From: Streptomyces sp. NBC_00523
GTDB lineage: Bacteria; Actinomycetota; Actinomycetes; Streptomycetales; Streptomycetaceae
DNA: 64,000 nt
Assembly (NCBI RefSeq): GCF_036346615.1
Contig: NZ_CP107836.1
Coordinates: 6,262,001 to 6,326,000, forward strand
Reading direction: 5' to 3'
Made by a program: the position numbers and the translations under genes. Under the pieces are notes generated by a model that ran no database searches, was not told the origin of the DNA, and saw only the letters and a program-made list of their open reading frames with translations. How positions within the stretch are numbered: position 1 is the first letter of the stretch; each line of letters opens with the position of its first letter. Below are positions 1-9,566 of this stretch, piece by piece.

Positions 1-1323
<1,323 letters not shown>

Positions 1324-2059
1324 CGTCGTACGAATCGGCCGGCGACGGCGTGTTCTTCGGCACCGGCCGGTCGAAGTCCGAGAGGTTCACCACCGCGTCC
1401 GTGCCGTCCCCGCCCTGCAGCGAGAGCCGCAGCGGATAGGGCTTGCCCTTGGCGGCGACGTCCACCGTGAGCGTCATGTCGCCGCGCATCCGGGTCAGCG
1501 GCACCACGGACGCGCCGTCGATGGTGGTCTTCGGGCCCTTGTTGAGGGTTCCGGTGTCGTCGTTCGCGTTGTCGCTGACGAGCTTCTGGAAGGTGTTGAG
1601 GTCGCACGCCTTCGTCAGGCCGCGCAGCCGGGGGCTGTCGGCGGGCGCCTTCAGATAGCGGTCGCCGACGATCGCCGCGAAGGCCGAACCGCCGTTCGGC
1701 ACCTGGTTCTTCCAGAAGTCCGCGTCCGGTTTCAGCCACACGTCGTCCCCGCGCTTGACGATCAGCACCTTGCCCTGGCTCCGGCCCAGATCCACCGAAC
1801 CGTTGCAGTTCCCGTGCCGGTCCACGGCCAGGTCCAGCGACATGGACGGGGTGCCCCTGCCGAGGTCGCCCCGCGAGGACACGTGCAGGGACTCCGCGCC
1901 GAGCAGCGCGTCCCGGGAGCGGTCGGCGATCTGCTGGGCGGTGAGATGGTCGATGTCCTCCGCATGGGCCACACCGCCGAGGGTGCCGGCAGCACCGGCG
2001 CCCATCAGGAACGCGGCGGCCCACGCGGCCGGGCGGGTGCCGAGTAGTGAACCGGTCAC

Positions 2060-2318
2060 GTCGCCTCCTCGGTGCGAAGAGTCGTGGGGGGCTTCCGGAC
2101 GACTGCGGTCCGGACCAGTCGAGCGTACGCCGGGGGAGTGAACGCCGCCCGTTCGGCGCACGGCACGCCCGGCGGCGTCTACACAGCGTGACGTTTCCCG
2201 GCGTTCCCGGGTTAGGCACACCGCGGGCGGCCCGCTCCGGCATCCGCCCGCCAGAGCCGAACGCGACCGCGCGCGTGCCGCCCCTGCGGTCACGGGCGGT
2301 CACCACCGAAAGGGCACC
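2060..2318. promoter_or_regulatory. Divergent intergenic region with candidate promoter TGACGT-17-TTAGGC (2189-2217)
   Basis: This 259-bp gap separates two secreted-protein genes that point apart. On the plus strand, TGACGT (2189-2194) and TTAGGC (2212-2217) sit 17 nt apart and would give the 2319 gene a leader of about 95 nt. A perfect 10-bp palindrome, GGTCCGGACC, lies at 2106-2115, about 45 bp upstream of the minus-strand start, and could be an operator. No RNA gene or other ORF is evident. Confidence 0.35.
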
Positions 2319-2660
2319 ATGAAGAAGACCCTGGGGAGCCTGTCCCGCCGCGCCGCCGCCACCGGCCTGGCCGCGGCCCTCGCCGTGGCGGGCGGTCTCG
2401 CCGTCGCGGCCCCGGCCTCCGCCACGCCGCCCGGCCTGTCCTGCGACACCGGCAAGCACGCCGTGGACGATTACACCGGTTACGCGCTGTGCCGGAACAA
2501 CGGCTCCACCACCCAGACCTTCTGGGTCCACCTGGTCTGCGGCTGGTCGCCCGACGTGGACGGCGAGCACGTCACCCTGGCCCCGGGCCAGTCCGGCCAG
2601 TCCACCGCGCACTGCGCCGGGCTCGGCACGGGCATCGGCGAGATCAGCGTCCGGCCGTAA
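2319..2660 (+). CDS. Small secreted four-cysteine protein
   Basis: A 113-residue exported protein. It starts with MKKTLGSLSRR, then a hydrophobic alanine-rich core and an ASA cleavage site near residue 35. The mature chain of about 78 residues has four cysteines (in SCDTG, LCRNN, VCGW and HCAG), which would form two disulfides outside the cell. It is rich in Gly, Thr and Ser and has no catalytic motif that I recognise. The Shine-Dalgarno AAAGGG sits a few bases before the ATG. The next gene, the amidase, begins 113 bp downstream with its own possible operator. I do not recognise a named family. Confidence 0.75.
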   Translation: MKKTLGSLSRRAAATGLAAALAVAGGLAVAAPASATPPGLSCDTGKHAVDDYTGYALCRNNGSTTQTFWVHLVCGWSPDVDGEHVTLAPGQSGQSTAHCAGLGTGIGEISVRP

Positions 2661-2700
2661 GGAGCTTCGCCGCAACGGTTGAGGGCGGCGCGCCCACTCG

Positions 2701-2714
2701 TTACCCTCCAGTAA
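2701..2714. promoter_or_regulatory. Inverted repeat TTAC-N6-GTAA before the amidase gene
   Basis: TTACCCTCCAGTAA is an inverted repeat with 4-bp arms, 60 bp before the amidase start. A second repeat, CAGGTG-N8-CACCTG, follows at 2730-2749. TTAC/GTAA half-sites are typical of TetR-family operators. No regulator is adjacent, so the cognate factor is unknown. Confidence 0.3.
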
Positions 2715-2773
2715 GTCCGTTCGCGCGGACAGGTGTACGTGCGCACCTGACGGTACGAGGAGGCGAGCCGCCC

Positions 2774-4261
2774 ATGTCCTCAGCCCCGGCCACCCGAACG
2801 GCCGAAGAACCCGTACCCGACCGGGACACCCCGGACCCCGCCCCGCGCGGGCTCGCCGACAGCGTGCGGGCCCTCGCGGACGGCCGGACCACCTCCACCG
2901 CACTCGTCACCGTCGCGCTGGCCCGGATCGAGGCGAGCCAGGGCACCCTCAACGCCTTCCGCCACCTGCGCGCCGAGGCCGCGCTCACCGAGGCCGCCGA
3001 GGCCGACCGCAGGCTCGCGGCGGGGGAGCGGCTGCCGTTGCTCGGGGTGCCCGTCGCGGTGAAGGACGACACGGACGTCGCCGGGATGCCCACCTACTTC
3101 GGCTGCGCCGGGGACCGGGCGGCGGCGGCCGCCGACAGCGAGGCCGTCCGCAGGCTGCGCGCGGCCGGGGCCGTGATCGTCGGCAAGACCAACTCCTGCG
3201 AGCTCGGCCAGTGGCCGTTCACCGAGGGCGCCGCGTTCGGCGCCACCCGCAACCCCTGGCACACCGACCACACCCCCGGCGGCTCGTCCGGCGGTTCGGC
3301 CGCCGCCGTCGCCGCCGGTCTCGTGCCCGCCGCCCTCGGCTCGGACGGCGCCGGGTCCGTCCGCATCCCCGCCGCCTGGACCCACCTGGTCGGCATCAAA
3401 CCGCAGCGCGGCCGGATCTCCGTGCACCCGCACAGCGACGCCTTCCAGGGCCTCACCGTCAACGGACCGCTGGCCAGGACCGTCGAGGACGCGGCCCTCC
3501 TCCTCGACGCCGTCGCCGGACCGCACCCCGAGGACCCGTACCGCCCGCCGCCCGTCGACGCCTCCGCCGCGGCCCGCCGCGACCCGGGACGGCTGCGCAT
3601 CGCGCTCGCCTGGCGGCCCCCGCTCACCCTCACCGGCACGGCACCCGACCCCGACGTGCGCCGCGCGGTCACCGCGCTCGCGGAGGCGCTGGCCCGGCTC
3701 GGCCACCACGTCGAGGAGGCCCGGCCGCGCTACGGGCTCATCGGCCTGGGCTTCGTGCCCCGCGCCACCGCGGGCATCGCCGAGCTCGCCGCCCTGCACC
3801 CCGAACCGGCGCTCCTGGACGCGCGCACCCGCAGTGCGCTGCGCACCGGCACCCGGCTGGGCGGCAGGGTGGTGCGGGCGGCCCGGGCGCGCGAGATGCA
3901 CCAGCACCGGCGGATCGGGGCGCTGTTCCACCACGGACGCGGCGGCGCCGGGTTCGATGTGCTCCTGACCCCGACGACCGCGATGCCGCCGCCCCGGATC
4001 GGCCGGTTCGACGGGCTGAGCGCCTGGCGCACCGATGTGGCGATGACCGAGGCGTGCCCTTACGCCTGGCCGTGGAACGTGCTGGGCTGGCCCGGGATCA
4101 ACGTCCCGGCGGGCTTCACCCCGGACGGCCTCCCGGTCGGCGCCCAGCTCCTCGGCCCGTCGCGCGGCGAGGAGCGCCTCGTCTCGCTGGCGGCCCAGCT
4201 GGAGGCGGAGCTGCGCTGGCAGGACCACCGGCCGCCGGTGTTCCAGGACAAGACGGGCTAG
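2774..4261 (+). CDS. Amidase (amidase-signature family)
   Basis: A 495-residue cytoplasmic amidase of the amidase-signature superfamily, which hydrolyses carboxamides to acid plus ammonia. The Ser-cisSer-Lys triad is visible: Lys97 in VAVKDD, the cis-Ser near 171 in the GGSSGGS signature, and the nucleophile Ser195 in GSVRIPA. Length is normal for a stand-alone family member. I chose the ATG at 2774 because GAGGAGG precedes it; the open frame extends further upstream but overlaps the preceding gene. No GatB or GatC lies nearby, so it is not the tRNA amidotransferase subunit. It shares a CTAG tetranucleotide with the convergent lipoate ligase gene, so the two stop codons overlap. Substrate unknown. 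Confidence 0.92.
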   Translation: MSSAPATRTAEEPVPDRDTPDPAPRGLADSVRALADGRTTSTALVTVALARIEASQGTLNAFRHLRAEAALTEAAEADRRLAAGERLPLLGVPVAVKDDTDVAGMPTYFGCAGDRAAAAADSEAVRRLRAAGAVIVGKTNSCELGQWPFTEGAAFGATRNPWHTDHTPGGSSGGSAAAVAAGLVPAALGSDGAGSVRIPAAWTHLVGIKPQRGRISVHPHSDAFQGLTVNGPLARTVEDAALLLDAVAGPHPEDPYRPPPVDASAAARRDPGRLRIALAWRPPLTLTGTAPDPDVRRAVTALAEALARLGHHVEEARPRYGLIGLGFVPRATAGIAELAALHPEPALLDARTRSALRTGTRLGGRVVRAARAREMHQHRRIGALFHHGRGGAGFDVLLTPTTAMPPPRIGRFDGLSAWRTDVAMTEACPYAWPWNVLGWPGINVPAGFTPDGLPVGAQLLGPSRGEERLVSLAAQLEAELRWQDHRPPVFQDKTG

Positions 4262-5322
4262 GGCACCCGGGCGGTCCACTCGTCGTTCGAGAATTTCGTA
4301 CGGACCAGTTCCTCCGCCCGGGCCAGCTCCTCCGGGGTCACCTCGCCCCGGGTCAGCCCGTGCCGGTTGCGGAAGGACTCGATCATGCGCTCGATGACGG
4401 TCTGGCGCGGCAGGCCGGTCTGCCGGCGCAGCGGGTCCACCCGCTTCTTGGCGCTCTTCGTGCCCTTGTCCGACATCTTCTCCTTGCCGATGCGCAGCAC
4501 CTCCAGCATCTTGTCGGCGTCGATGTCGTACGACATGGTCACGTGGTGCAGCACCGCGCCCGGGCCGCCGTCCGGGCCGACCACGCGCTTCTGCGCGGCC
4601 CCGGCGATCTTGCCGACCTCGGTGGCGATGTCGTTGAGCGGCTGGTACCACGCCTTGATGCCCATGTCCCCGAGGGCTTCGAGCACCCAGTCGTCCAGGT
4701 ACGCGTAACTGTCCGCGAAGGAGAGCCCGGAGACCAGGGACTGCGGCACGGCGAGGGAGTACGTGATGGTGCTGCTCGGCTCCGCGAACATCGCGCCGCC
4801 CCCGGAAATCCGCCGGACGACCGTGACGCCGTGGCGCTCGACGCCCTCGGCGTCCACCTCGTTGCGCAGCGACTGGAAGCTCCCGATGATCACCGCCGGG
4901 GCGTCCCACTCCCACACCCGCAGCGTCGGCGGGCGCCTCCCCGCCGCCACCTCCGCCGTGATGACCTCGTCCAGCGCCATGTGCAGGGCCGGGGACTGCG
5001 GGGCGTCGTGGATGAGCTGCCAGTCGTAGTCGCTCCACTCCGTGGCGTGCGCCAGCGCCCGGCGTACGGCGACGGCGACGCCCTCCGAGGTGAGCCCGAG
5101 CATCACCGTCGACTCCGGCAGCGCCGCGTCGATCCGGGCCGCGAGGGCCACCGTGTCGGTGGTAGCCGGGGCGCCCTCCAGTGCCGCGTCGATCGCGAGG
5201 ATCGCCTCGTCCGGCTCCAGGAAGAAGTCACCGGCCACCCGGACGTCGCGCAGCGCGCCCCCCTCGACCTCCAGGTCCACCACGACCAGCTTGCCGCCGG
5301 GGATCTTGTACTCACCGTGCAC
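4258..5322 (-). CDS. lplA: Lipoate-protein ligase A with N-terminal accessory domain
   Basis: A 354-residue enzyme that adenylates lipoate and transfers it to lipoyl domains of 2-oxoacid dehydrogenases and GcvH. I chose the GTG at 5322 (GGAGG 8 nt upstream) over the ATG at 5373, which has no ribosome site. The order is unusual compared with E. coli. A short domain (about 1-95, with EYKIPGGKLVVVDLEVEGG) resembling the C-terminal accessory domain comes first. The catalytic BPL/LplA/LipB fold follows, with RRISGGGAMF at 170-179 and the AMP-contacting lysine in GKIAGAAQKR (Lys238). The gene stands alone and is divergent from the peptide ABC operon. Confidence in family is high. Confidence 0.92.
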   Translation of the reverse strand: MHGEYKIPGGKLVVVDLEVEGGALRDVRVAGDFFLEPDEAILAIDAALEGAPATTDTVALAARIDAALPESTVMLGLTSEGVAVAVRRALAHATEWSDYDWQLIHDAPQSPALHMALDEVITAEVAAGRRPPTLRVWEWDAPAVIIGSFQSLRNEVDAEGVERHGVTVVRRISGGGAMFAEPSSTITYSLAVPQSLVSGLSFADSYAYLDDWVLEALGDMGIKAWYQPLNDIATEVGKIAGAAQKRVVGPDGGPGAVLHHVTMSYDIDADKMLEVLRIGKEKMSDKGTKSAKKRVDPLRRQTGLPRQTVIERMIESFRNRHGLTRGEVTPEELARAEELVRTKFSNDEWTARVP

Positions 5323-5589
5323 GGTCCTGCCTCCACTTCCGCCTACGAACAGAAAACTACCGCTCACGTACAAAACATGATCAGTCCGGCCCGTTTGCTA
5401 CGGCGGTATTGCGAGGTCGTGGCGGGACGGCTCCCGGTCTGGTGCCGGCCCCGGTGCCCGCACCAGACTGACGTTCGCACGTCTGTGCAACGTTTTCCCG
5501 ACCCCCCAGAAAGCACCACCGCGCATGCATACGCCCCCCAGACCCTGCGCCCTCTCGGCGCGTCCCCTGTGCGCGAGGAGGTGCCACCC
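5323..5589. promoter_or_regulatory. Divergent lplA/ABC-operon control region with inverted repeat at 5471-5493
   Basis: This 267-bp region carries the promoters of both lplA (leftward) and the peptide ABC operon (rightward). Its clearest element is ACGTTcGCAC-GTCT-GTGCAACGT at 5471-5493, an inverted repeat with 9-bp arms and one bulged C. It lies about 97 bp before the permease start and is a good candidate operator. I could not pick a convincing -35/-10 pair for either direction. Confidence 0.4.
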
Positions 5590-6573
5590 GTGCTGCGCCA
5601 TGTGACGCGCAAGGCGGCGGGCTGGCTCCTGATGATCGTGGTGGCGACCAACGCCACCTACTTCCTGGCCAGTTGGTTCCTGGACCCCCGGTCGAACTTC
5701 AAGGAACTGCGGCCCGTCCGCACCGAGGCCCAGATCGACCGGGCGCTCGCGCCGTACAACCTCGACCCGTCGGTGCCGGTCGTGCAGCGCTGGTGGGACT
5801 GGCTCACCGGCGTCGTCACCCGCTTCGACTGGGGCATGTCGCCCACCGGTGTCTCCGTCAACGGCGAGATCGGCTACCGCTCGCTCGTCAGCGCCGAACT
5901 GGTCGTCATGGCGACGCTCCTCTCCGTCCTCATCGGCGTCACGCTGGGCGTCTGGACGGCGTCCCGGCAGTACGGCTGGGCGGACCGGGTCTCGCAGGCC
6001 GTCTCCATCGCCGTGTTCAACGTCCCCACCTCGGTGGCCGCGCTCGCCGTGGTCTTCGTCGCGATCTGGCTCAACCAGCACGCCGGGCTGCACTTCCTCT
6101 ACGTCGCGGGCGAGAACTCACCGAACGTCGAGGGGCTGCTCCCCACGCTCGGCGACCGCGTGCTCCACCTGATCCTGCCCACCCTCACCCTGACCCTGAT
6201 GGGCTACGTGGGCTACCACCTGACGCAGCGTTCGCTGCTGCTCGACACCCTCAACGCCGATTACGTCCGCACCGCGAGGGCCACCGGGCTCACCCGCGCC
6301 CAGGCGATCCGCCGGCACGCCCTGCGTACCGCGCTCATCCCCACCGCGACGTCCGTGGCGTTCAGCATCCCGGCGATCTTCACCGGCGCCGTCATCACCG
6401 AGACGATCTTCGGCTGGAACGGCATGGGCCGCTACTTCATCCAGACCATCAGCAAGAACGACATCCACGGCACCGTCGCCACGGCCGCCTTCGCCGCCGC
6501 CCTGACCGCGGTCGGCGCGATCCTCGCGGACATCGCCACCGTCTTCCTCGACCCCCGGGTGAGGGTGAGCTGA
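5590..6573 (+). CDS. ABC transporter permease, DppB-type
   Basis: A 327-residue inner-membrane permease of the peptide/opine/nickel uptake family, first gene of a four-gene import operon. The start is the GTG at 5590 behind GAGGAGG. One N-terminal helix is followed by an extracytoplasmic stretch (residues about 30-95), then five helices. The cytoplasmic EAA loop that docks on the ATPase reads ADYVRTARATGLTRAQAIRR near residue 225. It pairs with the next gene to form the membrane channel. Its stop and the next ATG are separated by one base, implying translational coupling. The substrate is a peptide, nickel or another small ligand and cannot be resolved. Confidence 0.92.
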   Translation: MLRHVTRKAAGWLLMIVVATNATYFLASWFLDPRSNFKELRPVRTEAQIDRALAPYNLDPSVPVVQRWWDWLTGVVTRFDWGMSPTGVSVNGEIGYRSLVSAELVVMATLLSVLIGVTLGVWTASRQYGWADRVSQAVSIAVFNVPTSVAALAVVFVAIWLNQHAGLHFLYVAGENSPNVEGLLPTLGDRVLHLILPTLTLTLMGYVGYHLTQRSLLLDTLNADYVRTARATGLTRAQAIRRHALRTALIPTATSVAFSIPAIFTGAVITETIFGWNGMGRYFIQTISKNDIHGTVATAAFAAALTAVGAILADIATVFLDPRVRVS

Positions 6574-6574
6574 C

Positions 6575-7435
6575 ATGGGCGTACAACGACTCTACGCGCG
6601 GCGATTCCTGCGCAACCGGCTCGCCGTCGCCGGGGTGGCGATCTTCGTCCTCCTCGTGCTGTTCAGCGTGTTCGGCGGACTCCTCACCCCGTACGCCTAC
6701 TCGGACGCCGACTTCGCCGCGCTCACCCAGCCACCGAGCGGCGCCCACTGGTTCGGCACCAACCAGGGCGGAAACGACATCTACGCCTCCGCCGTGCACG
6801 GGCTGCGGCGCTCGCTGGTCATCGCGGTCAGCGTCTCCGTCCTGACCATCGTCGTCGCCGCGGTCATCGGCTCAAGCGCCGCGTACTTCGGCGGGCGGGT
6901 GGAGAAGGTGACCCTCGCCGTCATCCACTTCCTGCTGGTCGTCCCCTCCTTCCTCATCCTCGCCCTGGTCTCCCACCGGCTCGCCGGTGACTGGCGGGTC
7001 CTCATCGTCGTCCTGACGGTGTTCGGCTGGATGTCCACCGCACGGGTCATCTGGTCCGTCTCGACCTCGCTGCGGGAGCGGGACTACATCACGGCCGCCG
7101 AGTTCATGGGGGTGAGCCCGGCCCGCATCATCCTGCGCCACATGATCCCCAACCTCGGCTCGCTGCTCATCGTCAACCTGACCCTGGGCGTCGTGGCGAC
7201 CGTCCTCAGCGAGACCGCGCTGTCCTTCCTCGGCTTCGGCGTCCAGACCCCGGACGTCTCGCTCGGCACGATGCTCGCCGACGGGGCGAACACCGTCACC
7301 AGCGCGCCCTGGCTGTTCGCCTTCCCCGCGGGCCTGGTCGTCCTGCTCACCGTCTCGATGACCTTCGTCGGCGACGGGCTGCGCGACGCCCTCGACCCCA
7401 CATCCACGACCGGTGCGGCAGGAGGCCGACGATGA
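6575..7435 (+). CDS. ABC transporter permease, DppC-type
   Basis: A 286-residue partner permease. An N-terminal helix (residues about 18-38) precedes the conserved HWFGTNQGGNDIYASAVHG region, in which DppC/OppC proteins have the G-T-D-x-x-G-R-D type motif. Five helices follow. The EAA loop is DYITAAEFMGVSPARIILRH near residue 170, and the LSFLGFGVQ motif of this family is near 225. It overlaps the following ATPase gene by ATGA (7432-7435). With the preceding permease it forms a heterodimeric channel in the cytoplasmic membrane. Confidence 0.92.
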   Translation: MGVQRLYARRFLRNRLAVAGVAIFVLLVLFSVFGGLLTPYAYSDADFAALTQPPSGAHWFGTNQGGNDIYASAVHGLRRSLVIAVSVSVLTIVVAAVIGSSAAYFGGRVEKVTLAVIHFLLVVPSFLILALVSHRLAGDWRVLIVVLTVFGWMSTARVIWSVSTSLRERDYITAAEFMGVSPARIILRHMIPNLGSLLIVNLTLGVVATVLSETALSFLGFGVQTPDVSLGTMLADGANTVTSAPWLFAFPAGLVVLLTVSMTFVGDGLRDALDPTSTTGAAGGRR

Positions 7436-9513
7436 CCCTCGCGACGACCCTGCCCACCACCCCGCCGCCCGGCGACGCCGTCACCCCGGTCCTCTCGGTG
7501 CGCGACCTGCACATCACCTTCCCGTCCGAGGCGGGCCCCGTGGAGGCGGTGCGCGGCATCGGCTTCGACCTGCTGCCCGGCCGCACCCTGGGCATCGTCG
7601 GCGAGTCCGGCTCCGGCAAGTCCGCCACCGCCATGGGCATCATGGGCCTCCTCCCGCCCAGCGCCGCGACCGGCGGACAGGTGCTCCTCGGCGGCCGGGA
7701 CCTGGTCGGCCTCACCGACAAGGAGCTGTCCGCGATCCGCGGCAACTCCATCGGCATGGTCTTCCAGGACCCGCTCTCCGCGCTCACCCCGATCTTCACC
7801 GTGGGCCGGTTGCTCTCCGACGCCCTGCGCGTCCACCAGGACCTGACGAAGCGGGCCGCCTGGGAACAGGCCGTCCAGCTCCTCGACCTCGTCGGCATCC
7901 CCGACCCACGCGCCCGCGCGGCCTCCTTCCCGCATGAGTTCTCCGGCGGCATGCGCCAGCGCGTCGTCATCGCGATGGCCATCGCCAACAAACCGTCCGT
8001 CCTGGTGGCCGACGAACCGACCACCGCGCTCGACGTCACCGTGCAGGCCCAGATCCTGGACGTGCTCCGCCTCGCGCAGAAGGAGACCGGCGCCGGACTC
8101 GTCCTCATCACCCATGACCTCGGCGTCGTCGCGGGCCACGCGGACGACGTGGCCGTCATGTACGCGGGCCGGTTCGTGGAACGGGCGGGCGTGGACGAGC
8201 TGTTCGCGCGGCCCGTGATGCCGTACACCGCGCGCCTGCTCGCCGCCGTGCCCACGGTGGACAGCGGGGTACGCCGCCCCCTCGTCCCGATCGGCGGCGA
8301 ACCGCCCGCCCTGGTGGACCTCCCGGCCGGCTGCCCCTTCGCGAGCCGGTGCGCCGTGGCGCTCGACGCCTGCCGCACGGACGAGCCCGCCCTGCGCGCG
8401 GTCACCGGGCACGGCGATGTGGCCTGCCTGCGCGCGGACGAGATCGCCGCCGGGTCGCTCGATCCGGCGGGCGGCGCGGAGGCGGCGGAGCCCGTCGGGG
8501 GCGACGCGTCCGCCGGGGACGTGGTGCTCCGGGTCGAGGACCTGGTGAAGACCTTCCCGGTCACCAAGGGGGCCGTGCTCAAACGCCGTGTCGGCACGTT
8601 GCGCGCGGTCAACGGGGTCGGCTTCGAACTGCGGTCCGGGGAGACCCTGGGCCTGGTGGGGGAGTCGGGCAGCGGCAAGACCACCACCCTGCTGGAGATC
8701 CTGCGCCTGAAGCGGCCCGAGGGCGGCCGGATCGAGATCGCCGGCACCGAGGTGGGGTCCGCCGAATCCGGCGCCCGGCTGCGGGAGTTGCGCCGGGACG
8801 TCCAGATCGTGATGCAGGACCCGATGGGTGCCCTCGACCCGAGGCTGCCGGTCTCCGAACTGCTCGCCGAGCCCCTGCGCGCGATCGGCCGGGACCGCGC
8901 GTCCATCCGGGCCCGGGTCCGCGAACTCCTCGCCCTGGTCGGCCTGGACGAGGCGATGAGCGACCGCTTCCCGGCCGCGCTCTCCGGCGGCCAGCGCCAG
9001 CGCGTCGGGATCGCCCGGGCCCTCGCGACCCAGCCCAGGCTGCTCGTCCTGGACGAACCGCTCTCCGCCCTGGACGTCTCCGTGCAGGCGGGCGTGATCA
9101 ACCTGCTGACCCGGCTCAAGCGCGAACTCGGCCTGGCCTACCTGGTGGTGGCCCACGATCTGGCCGTCGTCCGGTACGTCTCCGACCGGATCGCCGTGAT
9201 GTATCTCGGCCACATCGTGGAGACCGGCGACACCGAGTCGCTGTTCGCCGACCCCAAGCACCCGTACACCAAGGCCCTGCTGTCCGCGATCCCGGTCCCG
9301 GACCCGAAGCGCGAACGCACCCGGGAACGCGTGGTGCTGGAGGGCGAACAGCCGAGCGCCGCCCGGCTGCCTGCGGGCTGCGTCTTCGTGGACCGGTGCC
9401 CGCTGTACCGGCTGGCCGGCGAGGAGGTGCGCGAGCGCTGTCGTACGGAACGGCCCGCGGCCTCACCCGTGGCGGGGCAGCCCGGCCACACGTACGCCTG
9501 TCACGCCGTCTGA
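7432..9513 (+). CDS. Fused double ABC ATPase (DppD-DppF type)
   Basis: A 693-residue protein carrying both nucleotide-binding domains of the importer on one chain. Domain 1 has Walker A GESGSGKS (about 57-64), signature FSGGMRQR and Walker B VLVADEPTT. Domain 2 has Walker A GESGSGKT (about 411), signature LSGGQRQR and Walker B LVLDEPLS. Each is followed by the oligopeptide-transporter C-terminal extension with a cysteine cluster (AGCPFASRC in the first half, AGCVFVDRCP in the second), often associated with an Fe-S site in this family. The linker at about 345-362 is Gly/Ala rich. Fusion replaces the usual two genes and fixes a 1:1 stoichiometry. It overlaps the upstream permease by 4 bp. Confidence 0.95.
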   Translation: MTLATTLPTTPPPGDAVTPVLSVRDLHITFPSEAGPVEAVRGIGFDLLPGRTLGIVGESGSGKSATAMGIMGLLPPSAATGGQVLLGGRDLVGLTDKELSAIRGNSIGMVFQDPLSALTPIFTVGRLLSDALRVHQDLTKRAAWEQAVQLLDLVGIPDPRARAASFPHEFSGGMRQRVVIAMAIANKPSVLVADEPTTALDVTVQAQILDVLRLAQKETGAGLVLITHDLGVVAGHADDVAVMYAGRFVERAGVDELFARPVMPYTARLLAAVPTVDSGVRRPLVPIGGEPPALVDLPAGCPFASRCAVALDACRTDEPALRAVTGHGDVACLRADEIAAGSLDPAGGAEAAEPVGGDASAGDVVLRVEDLVKTFPVTKGAVLKRRVGTLRAVNGVGFELRSGETLGLVGESGSGKTTTLLEILRLKRPEGGRIEIAGTEVGSAESGARLRELRRDVQIVMQDPMGALDPRLPVSELLAEPLRAIGRDRASIRARVRELLALVGLDEAMSDRFPAALSGGQRQRVGIARALATQPRLLVLDEPLSALDVSVQAGVINLLTRLKRELGLAYLVVAHDLAVVRYVSDRIAVMYLGHIVETGDTESLFADPKHPYTKALLSAIPVPDPKRERTRERVVLEGEQPSAARLPAGCVFVDRCPLYRLAGEEVRERCRTERPAASPVAGQPGHTYACHAV

Positions 9514-9566
9514 GGCACCTCCGCCCCCGTTCTTCCCATCCCTCGAACCAGAAGGAACACTCCGCC

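Noticed and set aside
2774..4261. GatA subunit of Asp/Glu-tRNA amidotransferase
   Set aside because: No gatB or gatC adjacent, and the sequence around the catalytic motif fits a stand-alone amidase.
7084..9261. Very long open frames antisense to real genes (for example 7084-9261 minus, 19762-21597 minus, 36589-38082 minus)
   Set aside because: They lie opposite well-supported genes, have biased Arg/Gly/Ala-rich shadow composition and no domains; GC-rich DNA creates such frames.
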